From assembly GCA_033032175.1 (NCBI GenBank), contig CM065318.1, positions 10,354,001 through 10,418,000 on the forward strand: a stretch of 64,000 nucleotides of DNA. The letters are read 5' to 3'. The notes under the pieces are model-generated. The model was given only the letters and a program-made list of their open reading frames with translations, was not told the DNA's origin and made no database searches. The position numbers and the translations under genes were made by a program. Origin of the DNA: Saturnia japonica (taxonomy: Eukaryota > Arthropoda > Insecta > Lepidoptera > Saturniidae). Below are positions 33,118-43,870 of this stretch, one piece after another (positions within the stretch are counted from its first letter, which is position 1; every line of letters starts with the position of its first letter).

Positions 33118-36012
33118 ATGGCTAAGTTTAAACCGAAAGCGTTAAATCTTTCATTTTTTAACGCGCGAAGCCTACTTCCGCAGCGTGATCTCGTCGCGAC
33201 CTTTCTTAAAGATCACCAAGTAGATGTTCTTTTAGTGCAGGAGACGCTCTTAAAGCGTGCTAAACGTGATCCAAAAATCGCGAACTACAATATTGTAAGA
33301 AATGACCGGGCCGGCCGCGGGGGCGGCACTCTCATTTATTACAAACGATCGTTATATTGTACGCCGGTAGATCCTCCGATACTTACCAATATGGAAGTAT
33401 CCGTGTGTAGACTAGGAATGACCGACCACCCGTCCATAACGTTAGTCTCAGTTTATCTCTCGCCGAGGAAAGAGCCTCTCAGGTCTGACCTAGAAAAGCT
33501 ACTTTCGCTCGGTGAATCGGTCATTATAGCGGGTGACCTCAATTGTGGACACACTTCGTTTGGCAATTGGAGAGACTCCAGTAATGGGGTTAAACTCGAA
33601 GAGCTAACGAACGTGCTAAACTTTGATGTCATAGCGCCACCCACTCCCACCCACTTTCAAGACAACTGTATGCCGACAGTGCTTGATGTAGCTCTCATTA
33701 AAGGTATCGCGCTTCGGTTACGACTCATTCGGGTCGTACACGAGCTCGACTCCGACCACCGTCCGGTCATCATGCAGCTAGGTCAACCAGACGACTCTAG
33801 CCCTCCTTCGGTCCAAGTGGTTGACTATGCCAAGCTAAAACATTATCTTGCGGACAGGCCGTCCTCGTCCAACTTAGATAGGATCCCGGACGTATTGGGG
33901 TCCGTTGCGGACGTAGATCTCGCGATCGATTCCCTGGTCGACCACCTGCAGGCCGGCATCGGAGAGGCCTCGAGAGAGGTCGAAGAGGCGAGCGATCGCC
34001 GTTTCGTACTCCCTGCCGACGTGCGGGCGTTGTTGACGGAAAAGAACGCGGCGACTCGTGCGCACGACCACTATCCGACCGAAGAAAACCGCGCACGTTT
34101 ACGCGCACTTCAAAGATCGGTTAGAGCCCGTATATTAGAACTCAGAAGTCACAGATGGGACGCCCTCGTCGAAGGGCTAAGGCCGTCGCATCTGGCTTAC
34201 TGGAAATTAGCTCACAGCCTCAAAATAGAGGCTTCTTATCTTATGCCCCCCCTCGAGAGGGGTCCCGGTATACCGCTCGCCTTCGATAGCAGCGACAAGG
34301 CGGAGTGCCTCGCCACTTGTTTGGAGAGCCAGTGCTCTCCGAACAGTGTCGATGCAAATACCGACCGGGTCGAGGGTATCGATGGATGCGTGCGGGAGCT
34401 GGATAAGCTCCCCGCGACAGACTCCCTGTCCCCAGTCACGTCTGAGGAGGTTCTTTCCATTATAAAAAGCCTTAAGCTTAGAAAAGCACCAGGTCCCGAC
34501 GGGATCAGGAATGAAGTACTTAGACTTCTTCCCGATCGCCTCATAGCTCTTTTGGTCTGCATCTTCAATGTAGCCATAGCCCACTGCCATTTTCCAGCCG
34601 CCTGGAAAAAGGCCATAGTCATAGGTATCCGTAAGCCCGGCAAGAGCGCGTCGCTTCCCGACAGCTATCGCCCGATCAGTCTCCTAAATACTTTAGGGAA
34701 AATGTACGAGCGGATCCTTCTGAACCGTCTCAAGTCAGTAATAGAGGAGAAAGACCTCTATCCGCCTGAGCAATTCGGTTTCCGTGCTAGATATTCTTGC
34801 ACTCATCAAGTGCACCGCCTCACGGAGCACGTTGCATTTAATTTTGCTGAATTATATAAACCCCGCCGTACACTTGCGGTCTTTTTCGAAGTTGCCAAGG
34901 CCTTCGATAAGGTCTGGCACGAGGGATTGATCTACAAGTTGTATCACTTTGAAGTCCCCGATAGGCTAATTAAAATAATTCGCGACTATCTAACAGATCG
35001 CACCTTTCGCTATAGAGTGGAAGGTGAATTGTCCACGCCCCGTCCAATACGCTCAGGCGTTCCCCAAGGTTCGATCCTGGCTCCTAGCCTATTTAACCTG
35101 TACGTCAGTGACCTACCTCGACTCCCGGAGGTCGAGGTAGGGCTATACGCTGACGATACAGTCTTATATGCCTCAGATAGGAATAGATCCCACCTCAGAC
35201 ACAAAGTCCAACGCTCCGTGACCACTCTCGGGAAGTGGTTTAACGAGTGGCGTATAGCCGTTAATCCCTCGAAGAGCGCCGCGATGCTCTTCGATGCGGA
35301 TTCGTCACAGATACCGTGGAAGCTTAAACCTGTTAAGCTCTACGATAATCCGATTCCGTATGTAAGAGAGACCAAATATCTAGGGGTAACCCTAGATAGT
35401 AGGCTCTCTTTTAGACCCCACATCCGTAAGGTTAGGAACAGGGCCGCGTGGGTCCTGGGCCGGTTGCATCCTCTGTTGTGTTCGGTGAGTAAAATGTCCA
35501 CGCGACATAAGCTCACGCTCTACAAGACGTGTATTCGACCAATTTTGACATACAGTTGCGCCGTGTTCGCACATATGTCCGAGTCGAGTTTCAAACGGTT
35601 ACAATCGATACAGAATAGGTTCCTCTATCGTCTCACCGGGGCCCCGTGGTATGTTCGAAGCGTAGATCTCCATAGAGATATGGAGCTTCCTTCGATACAT
35701 GCCTACGTTAAACAGCTCTCCCGTTCGTATTTCGACACCGCGTCGAACCACGCGAATCCGTTAATAAAAACAGCCGCCACTTATGTTCCGGCACCCACGG
35801 ACATCCGGTGCAAACGCCGGCCGCGCAATATTTTTATTGATCCCGCCGATCACATCGAAAATTCGAATAAATATTACACATCCGTCTCTCCAAACAGAGC
35901 GTGCCAGCGCCCACGCCCGCGAAACCACCGTTCTCTCCGCAGAGGGCGGGCGGTCAATTTCACTCCAGCACACCCGTCACGTCCACCCTCTCTAGCGGTA
36001 ACCCAAGCCTAG
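33118..36012 (+). CDS. LINE ORF2: endonuclease-RT with altered motif A
   Basis: The ORF is an intact 964 residues with the same domain order as copy 1: endonuclease (NARS, QET, GDLN, DSDH) and reverse transcriptase (KAPGPDG, SGVPQGS, YADD 677-680). The first metal-binding aspartate of RT motif A, Asp591 in copy 1 (FFDVAKAFD), is Glu here (FFEVAKAFD; codon GAA at 34888-34890). This residue is nearly invariant in reverse transcriptases, so the encoded enzyme is expected to be weak or dead even though the frame is complete. Confidence 0.95.
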   Translation: MAKFKPKALNLSFFNARSLLPQRDLVATFLKDHQVDVLLVQETLLKRAKRDPKIANYNIVRNDRAGRGGGTLIYYKRSLYCTPVDPPILTNMEVSVCRLGMTDHPSITLVSVYLSPRKEPLRSDLEKLLSLGESVIIAGDLNCGHTSFGNWRDSSNGVKLEELTNVLNFDVIAPPTPTHFQDNCMPTVLDVALIKGIALRLRLIRVVHELDSDHRPVIMQLGQPDDSSPPSVQVVDYAKLKHYLADRPSSSNLDRIPDVLGSVADVDLAIDSLVDHLQAGIGEASREVEEASDRRFVLPADVRALLTEKNAATRAHDHYPTEENRARLRALQRSVRARILELRSHRWDALVEGLRPSHLAYWKLAHSLKIEASYLMPPLERGPGIPLAFDSSDKAECLATCLESQCSPNSVDANTDRVEGIDGCVRELDKLPATDSLSPVTSEEVLSIIKSLKLRKAPGPDGIRNEVLRLLPDRLIALLVCIFNVAIAHCHFPAAWKKAIVIGIRKPGKSASLPDSYRPISLLNTLGKMYERILLNRLKSVIEEKDLYPPEQFGFRARYSCTHQVHRLTEHVAFNFAELYKPRRTLAVFFEVAKAFDKVWHEGLIYKLYHFEVPDRLIKIIRDYLTDRTFRYRVEGELSTPRPIRSGVPQGSILAPSLFNLYVSDLPRLPEVEVGLYADDTVLYASDRNRSHLRHKVQRSVTTLGKWFNEWRIAVNPSKSAAMLFDADSSQIPWKLKPVKLYDNPIPYVRETKYLGVTLDSRLSFRPHIRKVRNRAAWVLGRLHPLLCSVSKMSTRHKLTLYKTCIRPILTYSCAVFAHMSESSFKRLQSIQNRFLYRLTGAPWYVRSVDLHRDMELPSIHAYVKQLSRSYFDTASNHANPLIKTAATYVPAPTDIRCKRRPRNIFIDPADHIENSNKYYTSVSPNRACQRPRPRNHRSLRRGRAVNFTPAHPSRPPSLAVTQA

Positions 36013-36542
36013 GTCCGTTCCTCGGTGTGAAACCCTTGGGTCAGGCAACCGCCCGCGCGATACAAGTGACACTGTACGTGCATCACTTAGCTACCTACAT
36101 ACAACACTACACACGTATGAACATACACACGTGCACACCACACAGGTACATAGGTTCTGTGAGGGACCTTTTTTTTTCTTTTTTTACGCTAGTTAGTTAG
36201 CGCTAGTTAGTGTAGAAACATTCCGATTATTGAATACACATACGCACGGTTCCTTCCTTCCTCCCAGGAGGAAGGGAACGTGCCTATGTGTATATTTAGT
36301 TATCTCGAATCGTAGGTGTAGGGATTCGAATAGATCGCGACCTATTTGCGAACGCGACGACCGCCCGAGCCGAGGTCCGGCCACTTTGGCACCCTCGTGC
36401 GAGTCGTCCACAAAACTTTCGCGGCTGAGTGCCCTCTGCGCTCGCCCCCAAGTCCGGTGAAGCTGTAAAAGCCGCAGCGGCTTTAGGGCCCCTAAGGCTA
36501 ACAGTGTAGTCAGTTCTAAAAAAAAAAAAAAAAAAAAAAAAA

Positions 36543-36720
36543 GAGGCGCTGTACATCGGTACAGGTTTGTACAGGTTCATGAGGTGATAATTTTTCTGTG
36601 AAAATTATAATAAAGCGCCCCCGCGAGGGTCACTATACATCGGTACAGGTTTCTACAGGTTCACGTTTATAATTTTTCTGTGAAAAATATATATAAAGCG
36701 CTCCTTCGAGAGGCGCTGTA
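36543..36720. repeat. Hairpin tandem array, right part of first type
   Basis: This is the continuation of the 32415-32766 array after the LINE. Two further AATTTTTCTGTGAAAA units lie at about 36590 and 36666, with GC hairpins GCCCCCGCGAGGGTC and GCGCTCCTTCGAGAGGCGC. Confidence 0.8.
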
Positions 36721-37165
36721 TGTTTGTGAAATATTCACACAAAGTTTAACCTGCTTATGTTATTTTATTTAAGTTTAACTGGTTTATTAATGCTTATCCA
36801 AACTTGCAACATGAAAATTTGCACGAAAAGCATTTAAGCAAACTCCGCGGGAGTTGCCATTTATCGTTAATGATCATTGTTTGTGAAATATTCACACAAA
36901 GATTAACTTACCTGCTTATCGGTAGTGATTTATTAAGGCTTATCCAAACTTCCAGCATGAAATTTGCACGAAAAGCATTTAAGCAAACTCCGCGGGAGTT
37001 GCCATTTATCGTTAATGATCATTGTTTGTGAAATATTCACACAAAGATTAACTTACCTGCTTATCGGTAGTGATTTATTAAGGCTTATTCAAACTTCCAG
37101 CATGAAATTTGCACAAAAAGCATTTAAGCAAACTCCGCGGGAGTTTCTATTTATCGTTAATGAAC
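36721..37165. repeat. 144-158 bp tandem repeat, three copies
   Basis: Units start with TGTTTGTGAAATATTCACAC at 36721, 36879 and 37023. Each contains the inverted repeat GTGAAATATTCAC and ends with the hairpin AACTCCGCGGGAGTT. Copies two and three are almost identical. Open frames crossing this stretch (36804-37350) are products of the repeat. Confidence 0.85.
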
Positions 37166-37790
37166 TTAGCTCGCATATAATAAAACCCTGCGAGGGTTGG
37201 TTTGCATCGTTAAATCTGCCTATGGGCAGTCGTGCATTTTATGTATTTGAAACAAAAAACGCTAAAGGGAATAATACCCCGGGAGGGTATTTTGCATTTA
37301 TAAGCGAAACCTACCCCGCGAGGGTAGTTTGCATTTTTAATAAACATTAGCATCTCTGCGAGAGTTGCTATTTAATGAACTTAGCTCACATATAATAAAA
37401 CCCTGCGAGGGTTGGTATGCATCGTTAATGAACGTTGCTTCTAAAAGGTTTTATTCTCTAAAATGTCTTATTCATCTGCCTATGGGCAATCGTGCATTTT
37501 ATGTATTTGAAACAAAAAACACTAAAGCGAATAATACCCCGCGAGGGTATTTTTCATTTATAAGCGAAACGTACCCCGCGAGGGTAGTTTGCAATTTTAA
37601 TAAACATTAGCATCTCAAAATAACCATGATAAACTCCGCGGGAGTTGCTATTTATCGAGGGAATAATACCCCGCGAGGGTATTTTGCATTTATAAGCGAA
37701 ACGTACCTCGCGAGGGTAATTTGCATTTTTAATAAACATTAGCATCTCAAAATAACCATGACAAAATCTGCAGGTGGACACGTTAATACC
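37166..37790. repeat. GCG-loop hairpin array
   Basis: The repeated modules hold short hairpins with a GCG or CGCGA centre and changing stems. They include AACCCT/AGGGTT (37184-37198 and about 37400), AATACCC/GGGTATT (37273 and about 37533, 37663), CTACCC/GGGTAG (37311-37327) and AACTCC/GGAGTT (about 37633). Conserved linkers such as TTTGCATTTATAAGCGAAAC follow the hairpins. It adjoins the array above. Confidence 0.8.
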
Positions 37791-38383
37791 GGAACACAAC
37801 GAACGAACTATTACGGCGTTTCATCCTGTGTGTGATGGTCATAATCCAGTCTTAATATTCAATATATCACACTAGTTTAAGAACTCTGTGTAGAACAAAT
37901 ATTTACTTGCTTTATAATTTCACTTAAAAGTATGACCATTCTATTACAAATTCTGACCTGTGGAAGTTTAAGCTTATTTTCTACGACATGTACGATAAAT
38001 ATAGAATGTAAAAATGATAATTTTTAAGGTAGAAAAGCAAAATTATTTTTGAAATTAAATTCTTAAATGCCTTGCAGGTATAAAACAAGTAAAATATTTT
38101 TTTAAAGAAATTGATAATTCAATACTTAAAGTCGAACGGTTAACCCGTTAATAATAATATATTCATAAATATAGGTACCTGTGTTTGGAGTTTGAACACT
38201 TACATCATTTTAAAGTAACCAAGGAGGCTATTTGAAACACTTTAAAAATATTTGTATAAATAATACTCGTGCAACTTACGTGTTTGTGGTTTGAACAAGA
38301 CACTACTAACTTTTAAATACAAATTGCCCGTTCGAGGCACGTTTGGAGAGCACAAGTTGTTCGAACGGAAAACATCACGCCAA
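37791..38383. other. AT-rich non-coding
   Basis: Nothing recognised. Confidence 0.35.
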
Positions 38384-38550
38384 TGACGAATAAATTCGCC
38401 GCATCCTACTACCAAGGCTACGACCCCCCCGCGCCGCCTGGTGACACATGTGGGAGGTGCGGCAGATGGCTATAGAAGGTAGAAAGAGAAATCAACGGAA
38501 ACACTGATGCGCTGCTCTCAATATTAGGCTTCTAATAACGGACAGTAATT
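38384..38550 (-). mobile_element. MITE, second (partial) copy
   Basis: Reverse complement of the core of 29351-29647 (about 29412-29553). Its right edge carries the variant arm AGGCTTCTAATAACGGACAG, identical in type to the extra arm at 29642-29683. The left inverted repeat arm is missing. Confidence 0.75.
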
Positions 38551-38999
38551 TAATATAAATTGACAGATGGGCAGAGATATATTGAGTTTTATAATACTTG
38601 TATAGATTAACTAGCTTCGCAAACGTTCTTCTGCCCTTTCCAGTAATCAGTACCTCGAGCACAGCACCGCGCCACCTATGAAATCTTCTCTATGAAAAAA
38701 TACTTAGGTCTACCGACTTTCATGGTTATGAAATTTATCAATCTCATATATCTATATACCGACATTCAGTTTTATATACTTATATGAGTATATTGTACGT
38801 ATATGCATACATATATTTATAATTTAGAACCCGAAATATCATTTGAATTTGATTTATAAAGAATTATTGAATACACACGTGGGGACACACATCATTCGAT
38901 AGCGAATCCCTGTCTTTAAACGTTGTGATAATTTTATACCCATAGGTATTTAAATACAATGAGCATACATGAAAAGATTAATTAATGTTGAAGAAGCGA

Positions 39000-39090
39000 A
39001 ATATGTATGCCAGGATCGTAGCAGGTGGAAAGACGTGGTCTCTGCCTACCCCGTTAACAAATAGGCGTGATTTATGTATATATATGGTAT
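39000..39090 (+). repeat. SINE tail fragment
   Basis: GGTCTCTGCCTACCCCG followed by AATAGGCGTGATTTATG resembles the 3' tail of the tRNA-derived SINEs in this window. The rest is lost. Confidence 0.5.
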
Positions 39091-39944
39091 TTAAATAAAA
39101 TTATCTGTTCATTTTTACTTTAATAAATCCATGAGGTAGTCACATTCAATGCTTTAAACAGCTCTCATATTGTATATAATGTAAAACAACAACCAACATA
39201 CCAAAACCTTATAATTAAACTCTATTATATCCTATATCATTGCTAGAGTAAATAATTTGTTACATGTCTTATAATTAACAAAATTCTGTCTCAAATTTTA
39301 CATACAATATTTTATATTCGAGATAATTAAAACACTACAAGTTAGCAAGTTATCTTTTTTTAAAGTATTAAAAATATTGCTTAAAATACCTTTTTTCTAG
39401 ATAACCAAAAACACAACTAAATTATATAGAGACGATTAAATATGTACGAAAAAACTATTAATCAAAATATAGAATTATGTTGACCGTTAAGAGTAAACAA
39501 TATAACAATTATTATCATTGCATTATACTCTCAAATAATATGTAATTATTTATTACCAGTACAAATTTTATTATTAACCTACATTTATGATTTTTTAAAT
39601 AAAAATAAAAATATTACCTTCTACTCCAAGCACACGTATCACAGTATTATTTGCTGTATATCAAATGAAAGGATAGAATACAAACTCTCACGGATCCTAT
39701 TGTCTATGTATAAATGTAAGTTATAATTATATTTACTTAAGTGTGCATAATATTTATAATACCGTTATTATTTTTATGATAAAGTGTTAATTAGCTTATC
39801 GCACTCCAAACAACAATTACATTGTTGGATTGTGGATAGCAACCAGCTACTTCATACGGGACCATAATAAATAATAATTTATATCGAACTAACTTACAAT
39901 ACATCAAAGTATCTACTTTGAAATGTTGTATTTTAAAATATAAA

Positions 39945-40720
39945 TGACTAGCGGTGTGCCCGCGGCTCTGGGCACGTTTATAGTTACGCTGTAGTTATTT
40001 TCATCCCATAATTTTATTTTTACACATATTATTGACAATTCGTATGCTGCCGTATCAATTGAGAAATGGCGAGTATTTCCCGTGTACAATTTCTATCACA
40101 ATCGGTTGAACATTATTATTAAATTCAACGACTTCTAATGTTTTATTAAAGATTCTTATTGCCTCCCATATTATAAGTATGCATCCCGTCTACAAAATTC
40201 GATCAGAATTATTTGAGAATTTATGAAAATTAAATTTTGTAACTTTTTTTACGATTTCTAGAACACAATTCTTATAGTCCATCAATTAAGTAATTATATA
40301 AACTTCTTAAGTATAAAATTTCATCAAAATCGGATGAGATATAAAAAAATGTAATGACATATTCGTCATCAGTATCGTTTATATAGTATACCTATCAAGA
40401 AATATTGGAAAAATATTAAATGTACAGACAGAACTACAGATTTATAAAAATAGTTTTCATCAAAATGAGTTATGAATAAATAAAAATATTTTTACTGGAT
40501 TATTTACTATTTCTAAAATTATTATTGAGATTTCTTATAGCCTATCAATTATTGTCCATCGATCACATAAGCTTCCCTTGTACAAAGTTTCATGAGAATT
40601 TTGAGTTAAATCTGAAAATACAGACAAAAAAAATGTTATGCTATATTCGACTTCAGTTTCCTTCATATATGTATGTCTATCGAAAAATTTGGGAAAAAAT
40701 ATTATATGTATTAATTAATT
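39945..40720 (+). repeat. Dispersed retroposon repeat, longest copy
   Basis: It starts ACTAGCGGTGTGCCCGCGGC and ends near 40460 with GTACAGACAGAACTACAG; a second partial tail follows at 40500-40720. The same start occurs at 51784 and 56212, and the end at 19690-19890. The open frame at 40525-40722 is part of it. Confidence 0.6.
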
Positions 40721-40739
40721 AATAGATAACTTCACGTTA

Positions 40740-41699
40740 AATATCATTGTTTAGTTAAAAGTTTTTGCGAGGCCGTCGCTTATTGCCGCCGCTGTTACTG
40801 CATATACACACCTACCGTTGCCGTAACCCGACAAACAAAAAAAAATCATAGAGGAGTTTATCACTATGTGTATTATGGTCGCATAGAGTAATAAAGTCCG
40901 CTCTACTCTAACACGCCGAGTTTATAATTCTATGTATGGTCGCAATCCCTACAACCCCGCTATTTTACTAAATATGCACCGGCAGATTTCGGAATACGAC
41001 AAACCAAAAGAAAATCATAGATGGGTTTATTATACTATGTATGGTACTCTCATTATATGCCAATATGAATCCAATCATTAACCGTCCCAATAAAACTTCA
41101 AAAATAATTAAATTCATCCTGAATTGTACCGGCCTGCGCCAAGGTATTTTGAAAAACGTGAAACACCTTTTATTTCATTCCTACCAAAAGCATAAGTATG
41201 AATTTCATATCCCTAATTTGAGACATGACGGGTTCTTCATACAAACTTCACGCAAGTTTTACTGGAATACTGGTAAATACTGGACTGTCCTTTCTTATGT
41301 AAGTATTAGATATACAATACATTTCTTATTATGTATAAAAATGTCAATAAATCACCAACCAGTTGCCGTGGAAACCGACATTATCGCGCATGCGCGTTGG
41401 TGTTCCTTGTTCCTTATTCCTTTGTTCATGTACAAATTATCATCCCCTATTTTCTATCCTTAAAGTTTTATTTTCGCTAAAAAAAGTACCCTATATCTTT
41501 TCCCAAGGTCCAATCTATCTCTATACCAAAATTCATCATAATTGGTTCAGTGGTTTAAGCGTGAAAACGTAACAGACAGACAAACAGAGTTAATTTCGCA
41601 TTTATAATATTAGTATGGATTATACGGTAGGTCTATATCCTGGTGAGTACTCGAAAGTGCTATTTTAACATTATCCAGAATTCTTCCTTTCATAAGCTC
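40740..41699. other. Non-coding with minor duplications
   Basis: Two related blocks around 40830 and 41000 share CGACAAACCAAAAGAAAATC-type sequence. The open frame at 41041-41463 has no family signature. A retroposon tail (ACAGACAGACAAACAGAG) lies at about 41570-41620. Confidence 0.4.
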
Positions 41700-41990
41700 T
41701 ATAAATATAACAAGAGAAGTATGGGACAGATAAATTTCTTTCGAGAATTCTCTCCACTTGGGCCAATCCGCCTAGTGGAATACATCCACCCTACAAAAGA
41801 TCGCAGCCAAATAACCTTGTGTTGTGTTCCTGCGATGAATAAGGTTTCCAGAGCTTTTAGGGGAATCTCCATAGGATTCAAGACTGGCAACGCGCTAGTG
41901 ATATTTAATAAACGGGCGGGTTACCATCAGGCGGGCCGTATGGTTGCTTGCCACCATGTATATATAAAAATATAATCTACCAAATCCACA
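41700..41990 (+). repeat. Copy of dispersed foldback repeat, single arm
   Basis: It shares AAATAACCTTGTGTTG, GCAACGCGCTAGTGAT and CATCAGGCGGGCCGTATGG with the repeats at 13735 and 46625. Confidence 0.6.
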
Positions 41991-42156
41991 GTAGTAATAT
42001 AAAGCTTTTAAATCGATATCAACATGAAAATAATATTACTCTATCATAAACACATACATATCATAAACATAAATCATCTCTGATTTATAATTTGCTGGAC
42101 TAAAGTGACAGCTGCGATCAACCTGTTTTTTAATGTTGTTATTGTGGAGAATAGTG

Positions 42157-43135
42157 TGTGGAAGAACCATCGAAAAGGGAGGATCCTCCGACCAGACGGG
42201 TGTTATGTCTGGCGGGCAGCTGCCCAACGGTTGTAGTCGGGATCTTGTATATACACTCAATCGAAGAGTTAATTTCTAAAGCGCGATGCAGGATGCGTCG
42301 TATGTGGCTCGATAGATAACGCTGTGTGTCGCTATGTAGATGTCGCTACATCACTCCCCTCCGTGACCGGAGGTCGATAGCAGGTTGAGTCGTCCATACA
42401 TCATCTAGTGATGCTTGCCGGGCCAGTGGGATGTTCCAGTGAGTCGGAACCAGATGCCGCATAGTTCACGGTGAGTCGGAACTGTCTGCGGTGATGCCCC
42501 AGTGAGTCGGGGTGATGCCCCCAGTGAGTCGGGGTGATTGCCCCAGTGAGTCGGGGTGATTGCCCCAGTGAGTCGGGGTGATGCCCCAGTGAGTCGGGGT
42601 GATGCCCTAGTGAGTCGGGGTGATGCTGCAAGAATGCTCCAGTGAGTCGGAGTGTTGCAGTGCTGCGTAGTGGCTGGCTGCTGCGTCGACCAGGAGAGAA
42701 GTGCGTCTCTGCTTGCTGACCAGCCGAAGTGCAGTGTGCTGTGCCAAGGTCGGTGAGAAGGCTGTGGGTGATGACCAGGAATGCGCGTCCGCTGCATGCT
42801 GGTGGTCAGGATACCCGTAGTAGCCGTGGATGCTGGCTGGCTGTATGACTCGCTGCTCGAAAGCTTGTGGAAGTGATGATGATGTCACGCTGTAGCTGTG
42901 CGAAGAAGGTTGCGCTGACGTTCATGCTCGGGGTCACCAGTGTAGAAGAACTATTGCAAAGGGAGTGTTCTTCCGACCAGACGGGTGTTATGTCTGGCGG
43001 GCAGCTGCCCAACGGTTGTAGTCGGGATCTTGTATATACACTCAATCGAAGAGTTAATTTCTAAAGCGCGATGCAGGATGCGTCGTATGTGGCTCGATAG
43101 ATAACGCTGTGTGTCGCTATGTAGATGTCGCTACA
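42157..43135 (-). mobile_element. TRIM-like non-coding LTR retroelement
   Basis: Two near-identical direct repeats (42157-42350 and 42941-43135, about 195 bp) start TGT and end ACA. AGTG flanks both outer sides (42153-42156 and 43136-43139). Read on the minus strand, one base after the first LTR there is TGGTGACCCCGAGCATG, which looks like a tRNA primer-binding site. Just before the second LTR is a purine tract, GGAGGGGAGTGA. The 590-bp interior has no gag or pol. Its open frames are translations of a GC-rich minisatellite. Structure is convincing; kinship to BEL/Pao elements from the PBS is a guess. Confidence 0.85.
42435..42660. repeat. CAGTGAGTCGGGGTGAT minisatellite inside TRIM
   Basis: About ten 18-25 bp units with the core CCAGTGAGTCGGGGTGAT vary mostly in the spacer (GCCC, GCCCC, TGCCCC). 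Confidence 0.9.
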
Positions 43136-43139
43136 AGTG

Positions 43140-43619
43140 TTGTAGTATAAATATTCCTAAATGATTCATCGAAATGTTTTAACATGACTCCTCGATTTAA
43201 CTTTAATCATTGATCTAAACAAATGTATTTAATATTACAATAGCTATTGTTAGATATTTGTTGGTATGAATATTGACACTGTAATATTGACCCACACCAT
43301 TAGCTGGGTGCGATAATATGGCTAACAATATAGTCAGTTCTAAAAAAGTAACGTAGAGTATAAAGTAAAAATAAAAGTAATGGAGTTAACATCAGAAGTA
43401 TTTGTTATAAAGGACGATGGCTTTACTCGCTCATGGCTGATCAGGTCGAGCTCTGAAAGACAACGTAAGATGGTTTGTTAGTGATACGACTTGTCTTTAT
43501 TGTGTAGATTGTGCTGGCACCTGCTAAGGCAGATCGTGCTGGCAGGACGTGTGCAGACGTGCTGGCGACTGCTCCCGCGGGTCGAAGATGATTAGTGCGT
43601 GTTGGCTAGAGATTACTTA
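43140..43619. other. Non-coding spacer, GC-richer patch at 43500-43600
   Basis: It contains short repeats of GTGCTGGCA/GTGCTGGCGAC around 43510-43575. No gene. Confidence 0.4.
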
Positions 43620-43870
43620 AGATTGATGCCGTTTGCACGATTAGTGGCTATAATCCATAAAGATTGCTGCCCTCTTCTATAGATCAATAAAGGTTAATGT
43701 AGTTTATGGATTAATAGCCGTGCGAATCGGTTATAGATCTAAAGATTGATGTCGTTTTCTTGATTTGTGGCTATAGACCATGAAGGTTGATGCCCTCTTC
43801 TATAGATCAGTAAAGCCTAATGTAGTTTATGGAATTTGTGGCTAATAGATATATAAAGGTTGATGTAATT
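43620..43870. repeat. 123-bp tandem repeat, two copies
   Basis: GATTGATGCCGTTT at 43621 recurs as GATTGATGTCGTTT at 43744, with CCCTCTTCTATAGATCA in both units and TAATGTAGTTTATGGA near their ends. A partial third unit follows. The function is unknown; it could be part of an LTR. Confidence 0.65.

Larger units (their letters stand above)
32767..36542 (+). mobile_element. Jockey-like non-LTR retrotransposon, copy 2 (5'-truncated)
   Basis: Same family as 8473-12516, in the opposite orientation. It contains the C-terminal end of ORF1, an intact ORF2 (33118-36012), a 3'UTR and a poly(A) tail (36519-36542). The 12-13 bp target duplication comes from the tandem-repeat array, so the array pre-dates the insertion. 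Its 5' truncation point differs from copy 1, showing that the two are independent retrotranspositions. Confidence 0.95.

Noticed and set aside
8473..36542. A past inversion of the CSP3-CSP5 block by recombination between the two LINEs
   Set aside because: Each LINE still has its own matching target duplication on both sides; such an inversion would have exchanged them.
36804..37350. Open frames of 75-128 codons with internally repeated peptide sequence
   Set aside because: They read through the 144-158 bp tandem repeat; periodicity and lack of any family feature show they come from the DNA repeat.
41041..41463. 140-codon plus-strand frame
   Set aside because: No recognisable family; it overlaps retroposon-tail sequence and has no promoter or splice evidence.
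42435..42660. Regularly spaced repeats resembling a CRISPR array
   Set aside because: Units are adjacent with only 1-8 base differences and no unique spacers, in a eukaryotic genome; it is a minisatellite.
42401..42888. Open frames rich in HHPDSLG-type repeats
   Set aside because: They are translations of the minisatellite in three frames inside a non-coding TRIM.
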